Shown: piece after piece, positions 29,278 through 37,147 of the stretch | Position numbering within the stretch: the first letter of the stretch is position 1 | Layout: each line of letters begins with the position of its first letter | Origin: Prochlorococcaceae cyanobacterium jk18x22bins.40 | GTDB taxonomy: Bacteria; Cyanobacteriota; Cyanobacteriia; PCC-6307; Cyanobiaceae | Direction of reading: 5' to 3' | NCBI GenBank assembly: GCA_022826155.1 | Contig: JAJDVL010000002.1 | Location: 1-53,163 of the forward strand | Length of the DNA stretch: 53,163 nt | The notes under the pieces: generated by a model | Seen by the model: only the letters and a program-made list of their open reading frames with translations | Told to the model about the DNA's origin: nothing | Databases searched by the model: none | Program-made: the position numbers and the translations under genes

Positions 29278-29784
29278 ATGCCAAGCGCCAACAGGCCAAC
29301 GTCCGTCCCCGTCGCCATTCCGGTCTACGGCCCCAAATCCCAACCGCATCTGTACTCGCCCCGTCTGCCACAACCGTGGCGCCGGCACAACCGGCAGCGC
29401 CCCTTGGCCGCCGGCTTCACCTTGGTGGAACTGCTGATTGCCGTGGTCATCATTGGCGTGTTGTCCGGCGTGGCCATGCCCGCGTTTCTGGGCCAACAGA
29501 ACAAAGCCAAGGTCAATGCGGCGAACGTCCAGGCCCGAGGGCTGATGTCTTATTGTCTTGCCCATTTTATTGATAATGGAAAGATGCCAGACTCTAATGA
29601 TGATGAGTATAAACGTCTCGCCAAAGATCCTGGACATTCAATTATTACATGGAAGACTGAACGGAAAGACAGTGAATGCAGAGTCACCATTGAAGGTAAA
29701 AATCTTTCCCGAGGGATATTTTCCATTTATGATAGTGGCGATGCCACCAAGATTCAAGCCACTCCTGCCAAGACAAAGAGATGA
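29278..29784 (+). CDS. Type IV pilin-like protein with unusually long leader
   Basis: The 168-residue frame holds a prepilin site at AAG|FTLVELLIAVVIIGVLSG followed by AMPAFLGQQNKAKVNAANVQ, as in cyanobacterial type IV pilins. The C-terminal part has lysines, a Cys (SYCLAHF) and another Cys near SECRVTIEG, probably a disulfide pair. From ATG 29278 the leader would be 46 residues, much longer than most class III leaders. No closer ATG or GTG lies in frame, only a TTG four codons before the processing site. The pilin body is less GC-rich than the leader. It is divergent from the DppC gene and convergent with the pseudopilin operon. Confidence 0.85.
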   Translation: MPSANRPTSVPVAIPVYGPKSQPHLYSPRLPQPWRRHNRQRPLAAGFTLVELLIAVVIIGVLSGVAMPAFLGQQNKAKVNAANVQARGLMSYCLAHFIDNGKMPDSNDDEYKRLAKDPGHSIITWKTERKDSECRVTIEGKNLSRGIFSIYDSGDATKIQATPAKTKR

Positions 29785-29832
29785 CCTCCTTAGATTTCCA
29801 ATCCCCTGAACAAAGCAAGCTTGTTGGGGGAT

Positions 29833-30528
29833 TTAGTTGCTTGCCTCGCCCTTCAGGAAACCTGCCGCCGTGAAATGGCCCAGGCCCACCGCGGCGCTGG
29901 TGGTGGAATCCTCCTTGCCCTGGCTGAGGCGAACCGTCACCACTCCGGTGGCAGGCTCCATGCAGACGGACAAGGGGAGAGCAAAGGAGTTGCCCACCTC
30001 CATGCCCCTGGCTACAGGGCATTGCTGCCATGGGGTTTCCGGAGGCTGGAGCCCGTCAATGAGCACCCGGCTCAAGAAAGATTTCTTGCTCCATATCCCC
30101 TGTTTGGTGAAGGCCGGTCCACAGCGCATCAGCACACGGCTGGCCCAGATGCTGGAGGGGGGGGGACCCAGGGCATAGGTGATCGGCCCGGCTTTGGTGG
30201 CAATCACCAACACCGGCCGGCGCTGACGCATGGAACAGCGGTGCTTGGCCAGACCTGGATCCAGCAACACCTTGTCCCCCTGGATCAAGTCGTGGCGGAT
30301 CAGATCCAAGGCCCGCTCCCGCTCCTGCCGCTGCCGCCAACGCTCCGCCATGCGCCCCACCAACTGCCCGTCCGCCAGCAGGGCGTTGAAGCACACCAGG
30401 GCCAGCCCCGAGGCCACCAGCAACACGATGAGCAACTCCAGCAAGGTGAAGCCGCTGGCGCGATCCTGGCCAGCACACCGCTGTCTGGCGCGGAGCGACC
30501 AAGGCCAGGGCCTACTTGTCCTTCTCAT
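29833..30528 (-). CDS. Type IV pseudopilin (PilW-like)
   Basis: A 231-residue protein with a prepilin leader ending RASG|FTLLELLIVLLVASGLA. Large minor-pilin type with an extended C-terminal domain containing Cys residues (HRCSMRQRRP, RCGPAF, QQCPVAR, VCMEP). ATG 30528 overlaps the end of the preceding gene by 17 nt, so translation is probably coupled. A nine-C run on the coding strand (30157-30165 as G) encodes three prolines in LGPPPSSIW. It is the last gene of a minor-pilin operon. Confidence 0.8.
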   Translation of the reverse strand: MRRTSRPWPWSLRARQRCAGQDRASGFTLLELLIVLLVASGLALVCFNALLADGQLVGRMAERWRQRQERERALDLIRHDLIQGDKVLLDPGLAKHRCSMRQRRPVLVIATKAGPITYALGPPPSSIWASRVLMRCGPAFTKQGIWSKKSFLSRVLIDGLQPPETPWQQCPVARGMEVGNSFALPLSVCMEPATGVVTVRLSQGKEDSTTSAAVGLGHFTAAGFLKGEASN

Positions 30529-31060
30529 GCTTGACGCACCTCTTCTCGTCGTTGTCGTAAACGCCTGGGCGGACGGTGCCCAGGGGCGGGGCAATCACAA
30601 AGCAGCGTTCCATAGTCAGGTCCCTGTGGCCCACCACCACGGTGCCGCCTGCACCGCTGAGCAGTCCCGTGGAGCCGATCTCCACATCCCGTGTCATGTT
30701 GGTTGTGATGCGCAGACCCGGCGCACCGGCGGTGAGGTCGTTGATGCCGGAGCAGGTGGGTGAAACACTGTTCAGCGGCTCTGCCCAGCCGGATTCCGTC
30801 AAGGCCATGGCACAGGCTCTGCCCTTGGCCGCCGCCCCCGCCCTGGACACCTCCAGGCTGTGGAACAGGGACTGCACGGCCCCGTCACGACGTTGCCGCG
30901 CCAACCAGTTCTGCCCCCTGGGCAGCACAAGGCCCGCCAGCAGGCCCAGGAGAACGGCGGTTATCAGAAGTTCCACCAGGCTGAAGCCCGTCTCCTTTTG
31001 CGTTCTGGTCTCCCGGACCTGGCCCGGTGGCCCTGGCTTCGTCGTCACAAACGGCTTCAT
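30512..31060 (-). CDS. Type IV pseudopilin (FimT/GspH-like)
   Basis: A 182-residue protein from ATG 31060 with an AGAGG-type ribosome site upstream. The prepilin site is KETG|FSLVELLITAVLLGLLAG, followed by GQNWLARQRRDGAVQSLFHS, typical of FimT/GspH. Several Cys residues (RACAMA, PTCSGIN, ERCFVIA, KRCVKH) suggest disulfides. Its start lies 176 nt inside the 3' end of the upstream pseudopilin gene. Confidence 0.82.
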   Translation of the reverse strand: MKPFVTTKPGPPGQVRETRTQKETGFSLVELLITAVLLGLLAGLVLPRGQNWLARQRRDGAVQSLFHSLEVSRAGAAAKGRACAMALTESGWAEPLNSVSPTCSGINDLTAGAPGLRITTNMTRDVEIGSTGLLSGAGGTVVVGHRDLTMERCFVIAPPLGTVRPGVYDNDEKRCVKHEKDK

Positions 31061-31514
31061 CACAAATGGAACCTCTTCTCTCGAATGCCAGCAAGCGTTT
31101 CCGTGGCGCTTGCAATTTGGGGGACAAATAGCGGATGGCCAGCGCAGACGATGCATCGTCCATGAACCACTGGCGCTCCACGGTTTCCGGCAGGTCATGG
31201 GGGAGGGCCTTCATCCCCTCCCGCAATTCGGCCAGGGGAACTTCACACGCCCAGGGTGCCTTTGCCTTCAACTTCTGAATTACAAAGCCCTGTTGCCGTT
31301 GCAGATCCTGCTCAACGGCATCCAGGAGCGCCTGCCGTTGAGCAGCCTGTTGCACCAGGGCCTGCCCCTGGCTCCAGCCCCTGAAGCTGCCGGCCAGGGC
31401 AAAGGCAAGAATACTGCTGCTCACCACCACCTCCACCAGGGTGAAGCCGGCGCTGCCCCTGGAGCCCGTGGCGCCATGGGGCCGCAAAGGCTCCCTCTTC
31501 AGGACGGTCATCAT
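30885..31514 (-). CDS. Type IV pseudopilin (PilV-like), 3' end possibly frameshifted
   Basis: A 209-residue frame with prepilin site GSAG|FTLVEVVVSSSILAFALA and a globular part that looks genuine to about residue 150. The last ~58 residues overlap the next gene in another frame and read as Gly/Pro/Ala-rich sequence (GGTSDNRRSPGPAGGPCAAQ), unlike a folded minor pilin. The original stop was probably lost by a small indel. ATG 31514 overlaps the preceding stop (ATGA). Confidence 0.72.
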   Translation of the reverse strand: MMTVLKREPLRPHGATGSRGSAGFTLVEVVVSSSILAFALAGSFRGWSQGQALVQQAAQRQALLDAVEQDLQRQQGFVIQKLKAKAPWACEVPLAELREGMKALPHDLPETVERQWFMDDASSALAIRYLSPKLQAPRKRLLAFERRGSICDEAVCDDEARATGPGPGDQNAKGDGLQPGGTSDNRRSPGPAGGPCAAQGAELVGAATS

Positions 31515-31708
31515 GAACCCTCCTGGGCCTGGGCCTTAGCCCGTGCTTGGGCCTGAAGATCACCCATGCGTTGATTGTGATCCTCATCGGCGCGCTGCTG
31601 GGCGGTCTCCTGACGCGCCACCCGCTGGTGGCGCAGTTGGGCCCAGGTCTGCACCGCCGCCGCAGTGCCCCAGAGCACGAGGGCGGTAATCAAAGCCAAC
31701 GGGAGCAC
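31511..31708 (-). CDS. Small membrane/coiled-coil protein in pilin operon
   Basis: A 65-residue protein with an N-terminal hydrophobic segment (LPLALITALVLWGTAAAV) and a long charged, Ala/Gln-rich helix (RADEDHNQRMGDLQAQARAK). It has no pilin site. Its stop overlaps the next ATG (ATGA), so it belongs to the pseudopilin operon and may assist pilus assembly, which is inference. Confidence 0.6.
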   Translation of the reverse strand: MLPLALITALVLWGTAAAVQTWAQLRHQRVARQETAQQRADEDHNQRMGDLQAQARAKAQAQEGS

Positions 31709-31729
31709 GGCAAAGCCTGCAACTGCTCC

Positions 31730-32731
31730 TCAGGGTTCCCCGGTTTGCGTGTCGCTTTGCTCGATGGGACGGATCGGCGGGGGGGGAATTGCAGGGGGCG
31801 AGACAATGCCCAACGGCAACCCATCCTGTGGCGGCGGGAGGGGTGCAGGCCCAGGGGATACAACGCCTTGTTGTGGGGGGATGACAGGCCCGGACGGGGC
31901 AGTGTCTCGCCAAGGGGTGGCGGCAGGCTCAGGGGGTAAAGCGCCTTGCTCCGCAAACCAGTAGCTCAATCCCCTGTAGTAGCCCTCGCGACCCGGCAGG
32001 GTTTCCAGGGTGGCGCCACGGCTGGCAAAGCCCCTGGCAAGGGCGGGCAGGGCTTGCAGGTCCAGGTTGGTGACGAGGCGCCCCGCCTTCGCCTCATCCT
32101 CCAGAACCTGCTTCAACATGGGCAGACGCGCCCAGACTCCAGGGTTCCGAAACACGTCATCCAGGGCGTTAATCACTTGGTGACGCCGCTCCAGTCGACC
32201 GATGTCACCGGAAAAGCCACGCCAGCGGGTGAAGTGCTCCACCTGTTGACCGTCGAGCCGCTGCCGGCCCGGTTGCAGGTCGATGAGTAAGCCCTGACTT
32301 TGGTCCCTGTAGGCCATCCGCGTGGGAACCGTGACGGTCAGACCACCGAGGGCATCCACCAAGGCAGCCACAACTCCCTCATGGATCACCACCAGATAGG
32401 GAAAATCGGCGTCCACAAGGACGGCAACCTGCTCTTGCACGGCCTCCGCACCGGCCAGGCCGTAAAGCTCACCGATTTTCCAGGAGCCAAGGGCCTCGCT
32501 GCGGGTAAAGGTGTCACGGGGGATCTGGATGATCCGCATCTGGTCCCGCTCCATGACAACAGCGACCACCACGTCGGCATTGGCGCCAATGGGATCAATG
32601 CCCAGCAGCACCACGTTGCCGGGGCGGCTAAAGCGGTGACGCGCCTCTGGCGAGAGGACCAACTGGCCTCCCCAGAACACCAGCACCAGCAGCAGGGGCA
32701 GCAACAGCCACCGCCACGGGGAGCGCAACAA
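31730..32731 (-). CDS. LytR-CpsA-Psr (LCP) family protein
   Basis: LCP enzymes transfer polyprenyl-linked glycans to the cell wall or attach other surface polymers. The 333-residue protein has an N-terminal membrane anchor (WRWLLLPLLLVLVFWGGQLV), then a cytoplasm-opposed LCP domain: VVLLGIDPIGANADVVVAVV, IIQIPRDTFT, ALVDALGGLTVTVPTRMAYR, and the late LDGQQVEHFTRWR with GDIGRLERRHQV. The C-terminal ~60 residues are Pro-rich. The start is a TTG with no better in-frame codon close by. It lies upstream of the small membrane protein and three pseudopilins, 21 nt ahead. Confidence 0.85.
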   Translation of the reverse strand: MLRSPWRWLLLPLLLVLVFWGGQLVLSPEARHRFSRPGNVVLLGIDPIGANADVVVAVVMERDQMRIIQIPRDTFTRSEALGSWKIGELYGLAGAEAVQEQVAVLVDADFPYLVVIHEGVVAALVDALGGLTVTVPTRMAYRDQSQGLLIDLQPGRQRLDGQQVEHFTRWRGFSGDIGRLERRHQVINALDDVFRNPGVWARLPMLKQVLEDEAKAGRLVTNLDLQALPALARGFASRGATLETLPGREGYYRGLSYWFAEQGALPPEPAATPWRDTAPSGPVIPPQQGVVSPGPAPLPPPQDGLPLGIVSPPAIPPPPIRPIEQSDTQTGEP

Positions 32732-32872
32732 GAAGTGCTTCAGAGCGACCTTCAGTTGAGGTGGAGCAGGAAACCATAGTTTGCCCCAACGGTTGCCGGA
32801 TATGGATATAAAGCTCCAAAGACCGGTTTCCCGCTCTCCGTTCTAAAACGCGTTAGCCTTAGAAGGCGTGAC

Positions 32873-33400
32873 GTGCTCCGTTCCATGGCGATGCTCGGCA
32901 GATCCAGGCTCTGGCTTGCGGTGGCCGTGTTGCTGGCGCCAATGTCCCCGGTCCTGGCCCAGAGCACAGGGGAGTTCTCCATGGTGCTCAGTTCCACGTA
33001 CGACTATACCGAGCTTCAACAAGGGGGCACGGTGTTTGTCGCGGGCGGCATAGAAGGCAGCGCAACGGTTACCAACAGCAGCGGCCCTTTGTTCCAGGAA
33101 GGTCAAAGCCTGTTGCGGTCCTGTGTGTTGTTCTCGGAGCGATCCGAAGACGGTCTCAATGTGAGATCCTATTGCACGCTCAAGGAGACGACCGAGGATG
33201 GTGGAGACCAGATTCTGATGTCGGTCTACAGAAACCAGGGGGACTTCGTTGGCTCCAGAGCAGGGGGGAGGGGCCGCACGGAGTTTGTTGGCGGCACGGG
33301 AAAGTACATGGACATCACGGGCCAATGCGCCTATGACGTCCAATACCTCATCCCCACCCTTGGCGTGCTGCTGGCAGATTGCACCTGGAGCACGCCCTAA
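32873..33400 (+). CDS. Exported four-Cys protein, paralog 1 (unknown function)
   Basis: A 175-residue protein with a signal peptide ending PVLA|QSTGEF. The mature domain has four cysteines (SCVLF, YCTLKE, QCAYDV, DCTWS) and the motif EFVGGTGKYMDITGQC, which recalls the GGTGK(Y/F)xxITG loop seen in allene-oxide-cyclase/dirigent-like barrels. Start GTG 32873 has AAGG six bases upstream; ATG 32885 is an alternative. It is the most divergent of three tandem paralogs. The assignment to a barrel fold is an inference from the motif; a periplasmic or surface role is likely. Confidence 0.72.
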   Translation: MLRSMAMLGRSRLWLAVAVLLAPMSPVLAQSTGEFSMVLSSTYDYTELQQGGTVFVAGGIEGSATVTNSSGPLFQEGQSLLRSCVLFSERSEDGLNVRSYCTLKETTEDGGDQILMSVYRNQGDFVGSRAGGRGRTEFVGGTGKYMDITGQCAYDVQYLIPTLGVLLADCTWSTP

Positions 33401-33500
33401 CCAAACCCTGGGGAGGGACGCGTTCCGTCATCCCCGCATCCCGCCATGGGATTTCTTGTCCACGGTGCTATATTGGTGCTGGTAAGCAACGGTCTTTATT

Positions 33501-34022
33501 ATGGCTCCAGGGTTTTTTGATAGACTTCTTTCGCAATCGGCCACCTGGCTGATTCTGGTTGGTCTGGTGGCGCCCCTGCCGCCTGCTCTCGCGCAAACCA
33601 ACGGTCGATTTACTCTGGACGGGAGTTTCACCTACTCCTACGACCAGCTTCAGCATGGCAGTACAACATTTGCGGCAGGTCATCTTGAGGGTGGCGCCAT
33701 CGTCTCCAGTGGTCGGGGCGCTCTCTTCACGGAAGGCCAGAGTTTTCTCATGTCTTGTGTGGTGTTCTCGGAAAGCTCGGCCGATGATCTCAACCTGAAG
33801 GCGCCTTGCACACTCACGGAACCGAAAGAGGGTGATGGAGACGAGTTGTTTGTCCTGCTCAGCAGGGAAGACGGGAATCTGGGCGGGGGCATGGGTCACG
33901 GGGACCTGGTGGGTGGCACAGGCAAATACGCCAACATCACGGGCCAATGCTCCTATGAGACCCGATATCTCAGCACGAGCATCTTGGTGACCACCTACGA
34001 CTGCACCTGGAGTCAGTCCTAG
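33501..34022 (+). CDS. Exported four-Cys protein, paralog 2 (unknown function)
   Basis: A 173-residue protein with signal peptide ending PALA|QTNGRF. The mature part has the four conserved cysteines (SCVVF, PCTLTE, QCSYET, DCTWS) and LVGGTGKYANITGQC. It is about 95% identical in DNA to paralog 3 over the second half (33750-33960 compared with 34334-34544). Function unknown. No clear ribosome site precedes ATG 33501. Confidence 0.78.
   Translation: MAPGFFDRLLSQSATWLILVGLVAPLPPALAQTNGRFTLDGSFTYSYDQLQHGSTTFAAGHLEGGAIVSSGRGALFTEGQSFLMSCVVFSESSADDLNLKAPCTLTEPKEGDGDELFVLLSREDGNLGGGMGHGDLVGGTGKYANITGQCSYETRYLSTSILVTTYDCTWSQS
33621..33990 (+). repeat. Duplicated segment, copy A (pair at 34205-34574)
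   Basis: This DNA aligns with 34205-34574 at a constant offset of 584 nt without visible gaps. It is highly similar from about 33725 onward and more divergent before. The duplication covers most of the mature part of paralogs 2 and 3. Confidence 0.85.
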
Positions 34023-34102
34023 GTGGAGGGTGCGCCATTCCTGCGGGAGCGGGAACCCCGTTCTTCCCCTATCCTGGAGAAGAATCGTTCTATGGAGTGT
34101 TC

Positions 34103-34606
34103 ATGGGTTTCTTCCGCAAGTCCAGCATCTGGCTAATCCTGGCCGGCATGGTGGCCCCTCTGTCTCCTGCCTTCGCGCAAACCAGCGGCCAAGTGACCCT
34201 GACAGGGAGTTTCACCTACGCCTATAACAAGATTCAGCACGGCAGTACAACATTTACGGCAGGCAGCACCCACGGTGCTGACGTGGTCTCCAGTAGTCAG
34301 GGTTCTCTCTTCGCGGAAGGCCAGATTTTTCTCACGTCTTGTGTGGTGTTCTCGGAAAGCTCGGCCGATGGTCTCAACCTGAAGGCGCCTTGCACGCTCA
34401 CAGAGCCGAAAGAGGGTGATGGAGATGAGTTGTTTGTCCTGCTCCGCAGGGAAGACGGAAATCTGGGCGGGGGCATGGGTCACGGGGACCTGGTGGGTGG
34501 CACAGGCAAATACGCCAACATCACGGGCCAATGCTCCTATGAGGTCCAATATCTCAGCACAAGCGTCTACGTGATCACGTGGGACTGCGCCTGGAGCAGG
34601 CCCTAG
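34103..34606 (+). CDS. Exported four-Cys protein, paralog 3 (unknown function)
   Basis: A 167-residue protein with signal peptide ending PAFA|QTSGQV. It shares the four cysteines and LVGGTGKYANITGQC with paralog 2. ATG 34103 has GGAG five bases upstream; GTG 34097 is two codons earlier. The N-terminal mature segment is less conserved (QVTLTGSFTYAYNKIQHGST), whereas the C-terminal half is nearly identical to paralog 2, which suggests recent duplication or gene conversion. Confidence 0.8.
   Translation: MGFFRKSSIWLILAGMVAPLSPAFAQTSGQVTLTGSFTYAYNKIQHGSTTFTAGSTHGADVVSSSQGSLFAEGQIFLTSCVVFSESSADGLNLKAPCTLTEPKEGDGDELFVLLRREDGNLGGGMGHGDLVGGTGKYANITGQCSYEVQYLSTSVYVITWDCAWSRP
34205..34574 (+). repeat. 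Duplicated segment, copy B (pair at 33621-33990)
   Basis: Second copy of the 584-nt-offset tandem duplication. Differences in the 3' half are mostly isolated substitutions, several at third codon positions. Confidence 0.85.
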
Positions 34607-34711
34607 TGGGGCCCGGAGCGCCAGATCAAGTTTTATGATCCAAAGGAAGAAAAAGGGGCTTTGGCGTGGCGACCCATGGGATCCTGGCTTCCATGTGTCG
34701 CGCCGATGGCC

Positions 34712-34924
34712 ATGTACCCCCACCAACCCTTGAAGAGCGTCCCCCGCCGTTCCTTTCACATCGATTACATTGACCGCTCTGGCGGCCCAGGGAGCTTGCT
34801 CATGGAAGGGCTAAGCGTTGGGGGTACGTTGAAGGATGCGGAGCGGCGCTTCCCTGAGCTCACCATCACCAGGGTCTATCTACAGGCCAACGATCTCAAC
34901 CCGACAGGTGGGTCCTTGAGGTGA
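34712..34924 (+). CDS. Small hypothetical protein
   Basis: A 70-residue frame starting MYPHQPLKSVPRRSFHIDYI. The core FHIDYIDRSGGPGSLLMEGL, followed by KDAERRFPELTITRVYLQAN, resembles a small alpha/beta conserved picocyanobacterial protein. ATG 34706 is two codons earlier and equally possible. No signal peptide is seen, unlike its neighbours. Function unknown. Confidence 0.5.
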   Translation: MYPHQPLKSVPRRSFHIDYIDRSGGPGSLLMEGLSVGGTLKDAERRFPELTITRVYLQANDLNPTGGSLR

Positions 34925-34978
34925 CCCTGGACAAGTCCTCCCCCAGGTGCTTGTCTAGGACTCCCACGACACATCCCC

Positions 34979-35557
34979 ATGACGCCCCCCGCTGTTGGTT
35001 GGTCTCTGCTTCGCCAACAAGCCAAGCGCTTCCCGGCAGGCTTGATGACTGCGTTGGCTTGGGGTGCATTGGCGTCATGGAGCACACCCATGCTTGCCCA
35101 AACGGAAGCCGGCGCCTGTGAGGAGCTCAATGCAGTGGGTGGTGACACCAGCGTCAGCAAAATGATTCAGCTCAATAACCCGCTGACGGTTGTCTTTGGT
35201 CGTACCAATTTCAATACGGACTTCACGGTCGCCAACGTGTACCAGGCCTATTGGGTGAATTTTCAGAGTGACGAGTCCTATGAACCCCAGACCGATGCAG
35301 ACATGGACCAGGAGGGCGTCATGGAGGTGGAAAAAGACCTTTTCCCTGTGGTCTCCTACCTGAAGTTCAGCGACCGCACCAACTTACAGGTTTTTGGAGA
35401 CAAGCTCCTGCTGGATCCCGGCGAATACCGTCGCCTGGGGCCTTTTTATCCCCCACCGGGCAAGCTGGTGACAGAGGTGAACGTGAAAGTGGGTTCCAGC
35501 TCCCGACCCGGGGCATCAGGACTCCGCTACACCATTGCCGTGGACGGCTGCTTCTAG
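34979..35557 (+). CDS. Exported hypothetical protein
   Basis: A 192-residue protein. A basic N-terminus and the hydrophobic stretch GLMTALAWGALASWSTPMLA|QTEAG form a plausible signal peptide of about 41 residues. The mature part has beta-rich text (NNPLTVVFGRTNFNTDFTVA) and two Cys (GACEEL and the C-terminal VDGCF) that could pair. No family recognised. It follows the three four-Cys paralogs in the same direction and shares an AQT-type cleavage site with two of them. Confidence 0.65.
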   Translation: MTPPAVGWSLLRQQAKRFPAGLMTALAWGALASWSTPMLAQTEAGACEELNAVGGDTSVSKMIQLNNPLTVVFGRTNFNTDFTVANVYQAYWVNFQSDESYEPQTDADMDQEGVMEVEKDLFPVVSYLKFSDRTNLQVFGDKLLLDPGEYRRLGPFYPPPGKLVTEVNVKVGSSSRPGASGLRYTIAVDGCF

Positions 35558-35580
35558 GAGATGGCCGCCCATCCCCGGTT

Positions 35581-37086
35581 TCAGTCGGCGGCATGGGCTG
35601 AGACCCATTCCACCAGCGTGCGCACCCCGTAGCCGGTGGCGCCGGCAGGATTGTCCCCGTGGCCCTTATCGGACCAGACCGTGCCGGCAATGTCCATGTG
35701 GGCCCAGGCAACGCCCTGGCTGACGAATTCCTTGAGGAACAGGGCAGCGGTGATGGCGCCGCCGGCACGGGGACCGGTGTTTTTCAGATCGGCAAAGGGA
35801 CTCTTCATACGCTCCAGATAAGAGGCCGGCAGCGGCATCCGCCAGAGGCCTTCACCGGAGCGCTGGGCTGCCTTCAGCAGATCCGCCGCCAGATCGTCGT
35901 CCGGGCTCCATAGGCCGGCAAGCTCGTCCCCCAGGGAAATCAGACAAGCACCGGTCAGCGTCGCCAGATCCACCACTGCGTCCGGCTTCAAGTTACAGGC
36001 ATAGATCAGGGCATCAGCCAGCGTCAGGCGTCCCTCGGCGTCAGTGTTGTTCACCTCGATGGTGACGCCGTTGCTTGCCGTGATAATGTCGCCGGGGCGA
36101 AGGCCGTCACCGCTGACCATATTTTCACAGGTTGCACTAACGAAATGAACCTCAACCCCTTTGGGCCTGAGTTGACCAATGGCGCGGGCCGCGCCCAATA
36201 CTGCACCGCAGCCTCCCATGTCGTATTTCATCATTTCAATCTGGGAGGCGCCCACTTTCAAGTTGTATCCTCCTGAATCGAAGGTGAGCCCCTTCCCCAC
36301 CAGCACCAGACACCGCTTGACCGGCTCTTCCGAGCGGTAGGTGAGGTGTAGAAACTTGGGGGGAAATCCGGAGGCCTGGGCCACACCCAAATAGGAGCCC
36401 ATCCCCAGACGTTCGCAGTCCTCCCGCTCCAGGATCTTCAACCCCAAGCCATGGTCCTCTGCCAACTGTTGAGCGGTTGTAGCCAAGGACAGGGGGGTCA
36501 CCACGTTGGGTGGCGCCGCAACCAGCTCCCTGGCCAACTCCACCCCGGCACAGACGGCCTCAGCCCGCTCCAGCACCAGGGCTTGGGCGCCTGGACAGAT
36601 GATCCGCACGTCGTTCAGGGGGGCGTCTTTCTTGTCAATGCCCTTATCCCCGTTCTGGCCCTTTCCCTTGAAGCGCAAGTCTTTAAACACCGCCAACCGC
36701 ACCGCCATGGCCTGCTTCTGTAGCGCCGCAGCCGGTTCCAACTCCGCCAGGGGCAGGTCCAGCACCAAGGCCTTGACGGATTGATCCTGGGCAGCCCGTG
36801 CCGCCCGAACCGCAGCTTTTTGTAACCCCTGCAGAGTGTGATCGGAGCGTTTCCCCAATCCCAGCAGCATCACGGCTTGAGGGGTCCCACTGAGGGGCTG
36901 GAGGACCAACGCCTCGTCAGCATTGGCTTTGAATTTCCGTTGGCTGACCAGGGTGGCCAGAGGGAGCCCAAGGCGTGTGTTCAGCCCTGTCACCCCAGCA
37001 TCCAACTCATCACTGAACAGCCCCACCGCCAGGGCGGCCTCCTCCGGCAGGGGAGCATCCGCAGGAATGAGATGCAACTCCACCAT
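35581..37086 (-). CDS. pepA: Leucyl aminopeptidase (M17)
   Basis: Cytosolic metallo-aminopeptidase. The 501-residue product has the N-terminal macro-like domain and the catalytic C-terminal domain, with VGKGLTFDSGGYNLKVG (metal-binding Lys/Asp) and NNTDAEGRLTLADALIYACN, the M17 signature with NTDAEGRL. Length fits the family. Confidence 0.96.
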   Translation of the reverse strand: MVELHLIPADAPLPEEAALAVGLFSDELDAGVTGLNTRLGLPLATLVSQRKFKANADEALVLQPLSGTPQAVMLLGLGKRSDHTLQGLQKAAVRAARAAQDQSVKALVLDLPLAELEPAAALQKQAMAVRLAVFKDLRFKGKGQNGDKGIDKKDAPLNDVRIICPGAQALVLERAEAVCAGVELARELVAAPPNVVTPLSLATTAQQLAEDHGLGLKILEREDCERLGMGSYLGVAQASGFPPKFLHLTYRSEEPVKRCLVLVGKGLTFDSGGYNLKVGASQIEMMKYDMGGCGAVLGAARAIGQLRPKGVEVHFVSATCENMVSGDGLRPGDIITASNGVTIEVNNTDAEGRLTLADALIYACNLKPDAVVDLATLTGACLISLGDELAGLWSPDDDLAADLLKAAQRSGEGLWRMPLPASYLERMKSPFADLKNTGPRAGGAITAALFLKEFVSQGVAWAHMDIAGTVWSDKGHGDNPAGATGYGVRTLVEWVSAHAAD

Positions 37087-37147
37087 GACGTTTCGCTTGA
37101 AAAGGTTAAGTTATTCACCTTAGCAAAGGGGGATGAACAGCCCCGTC

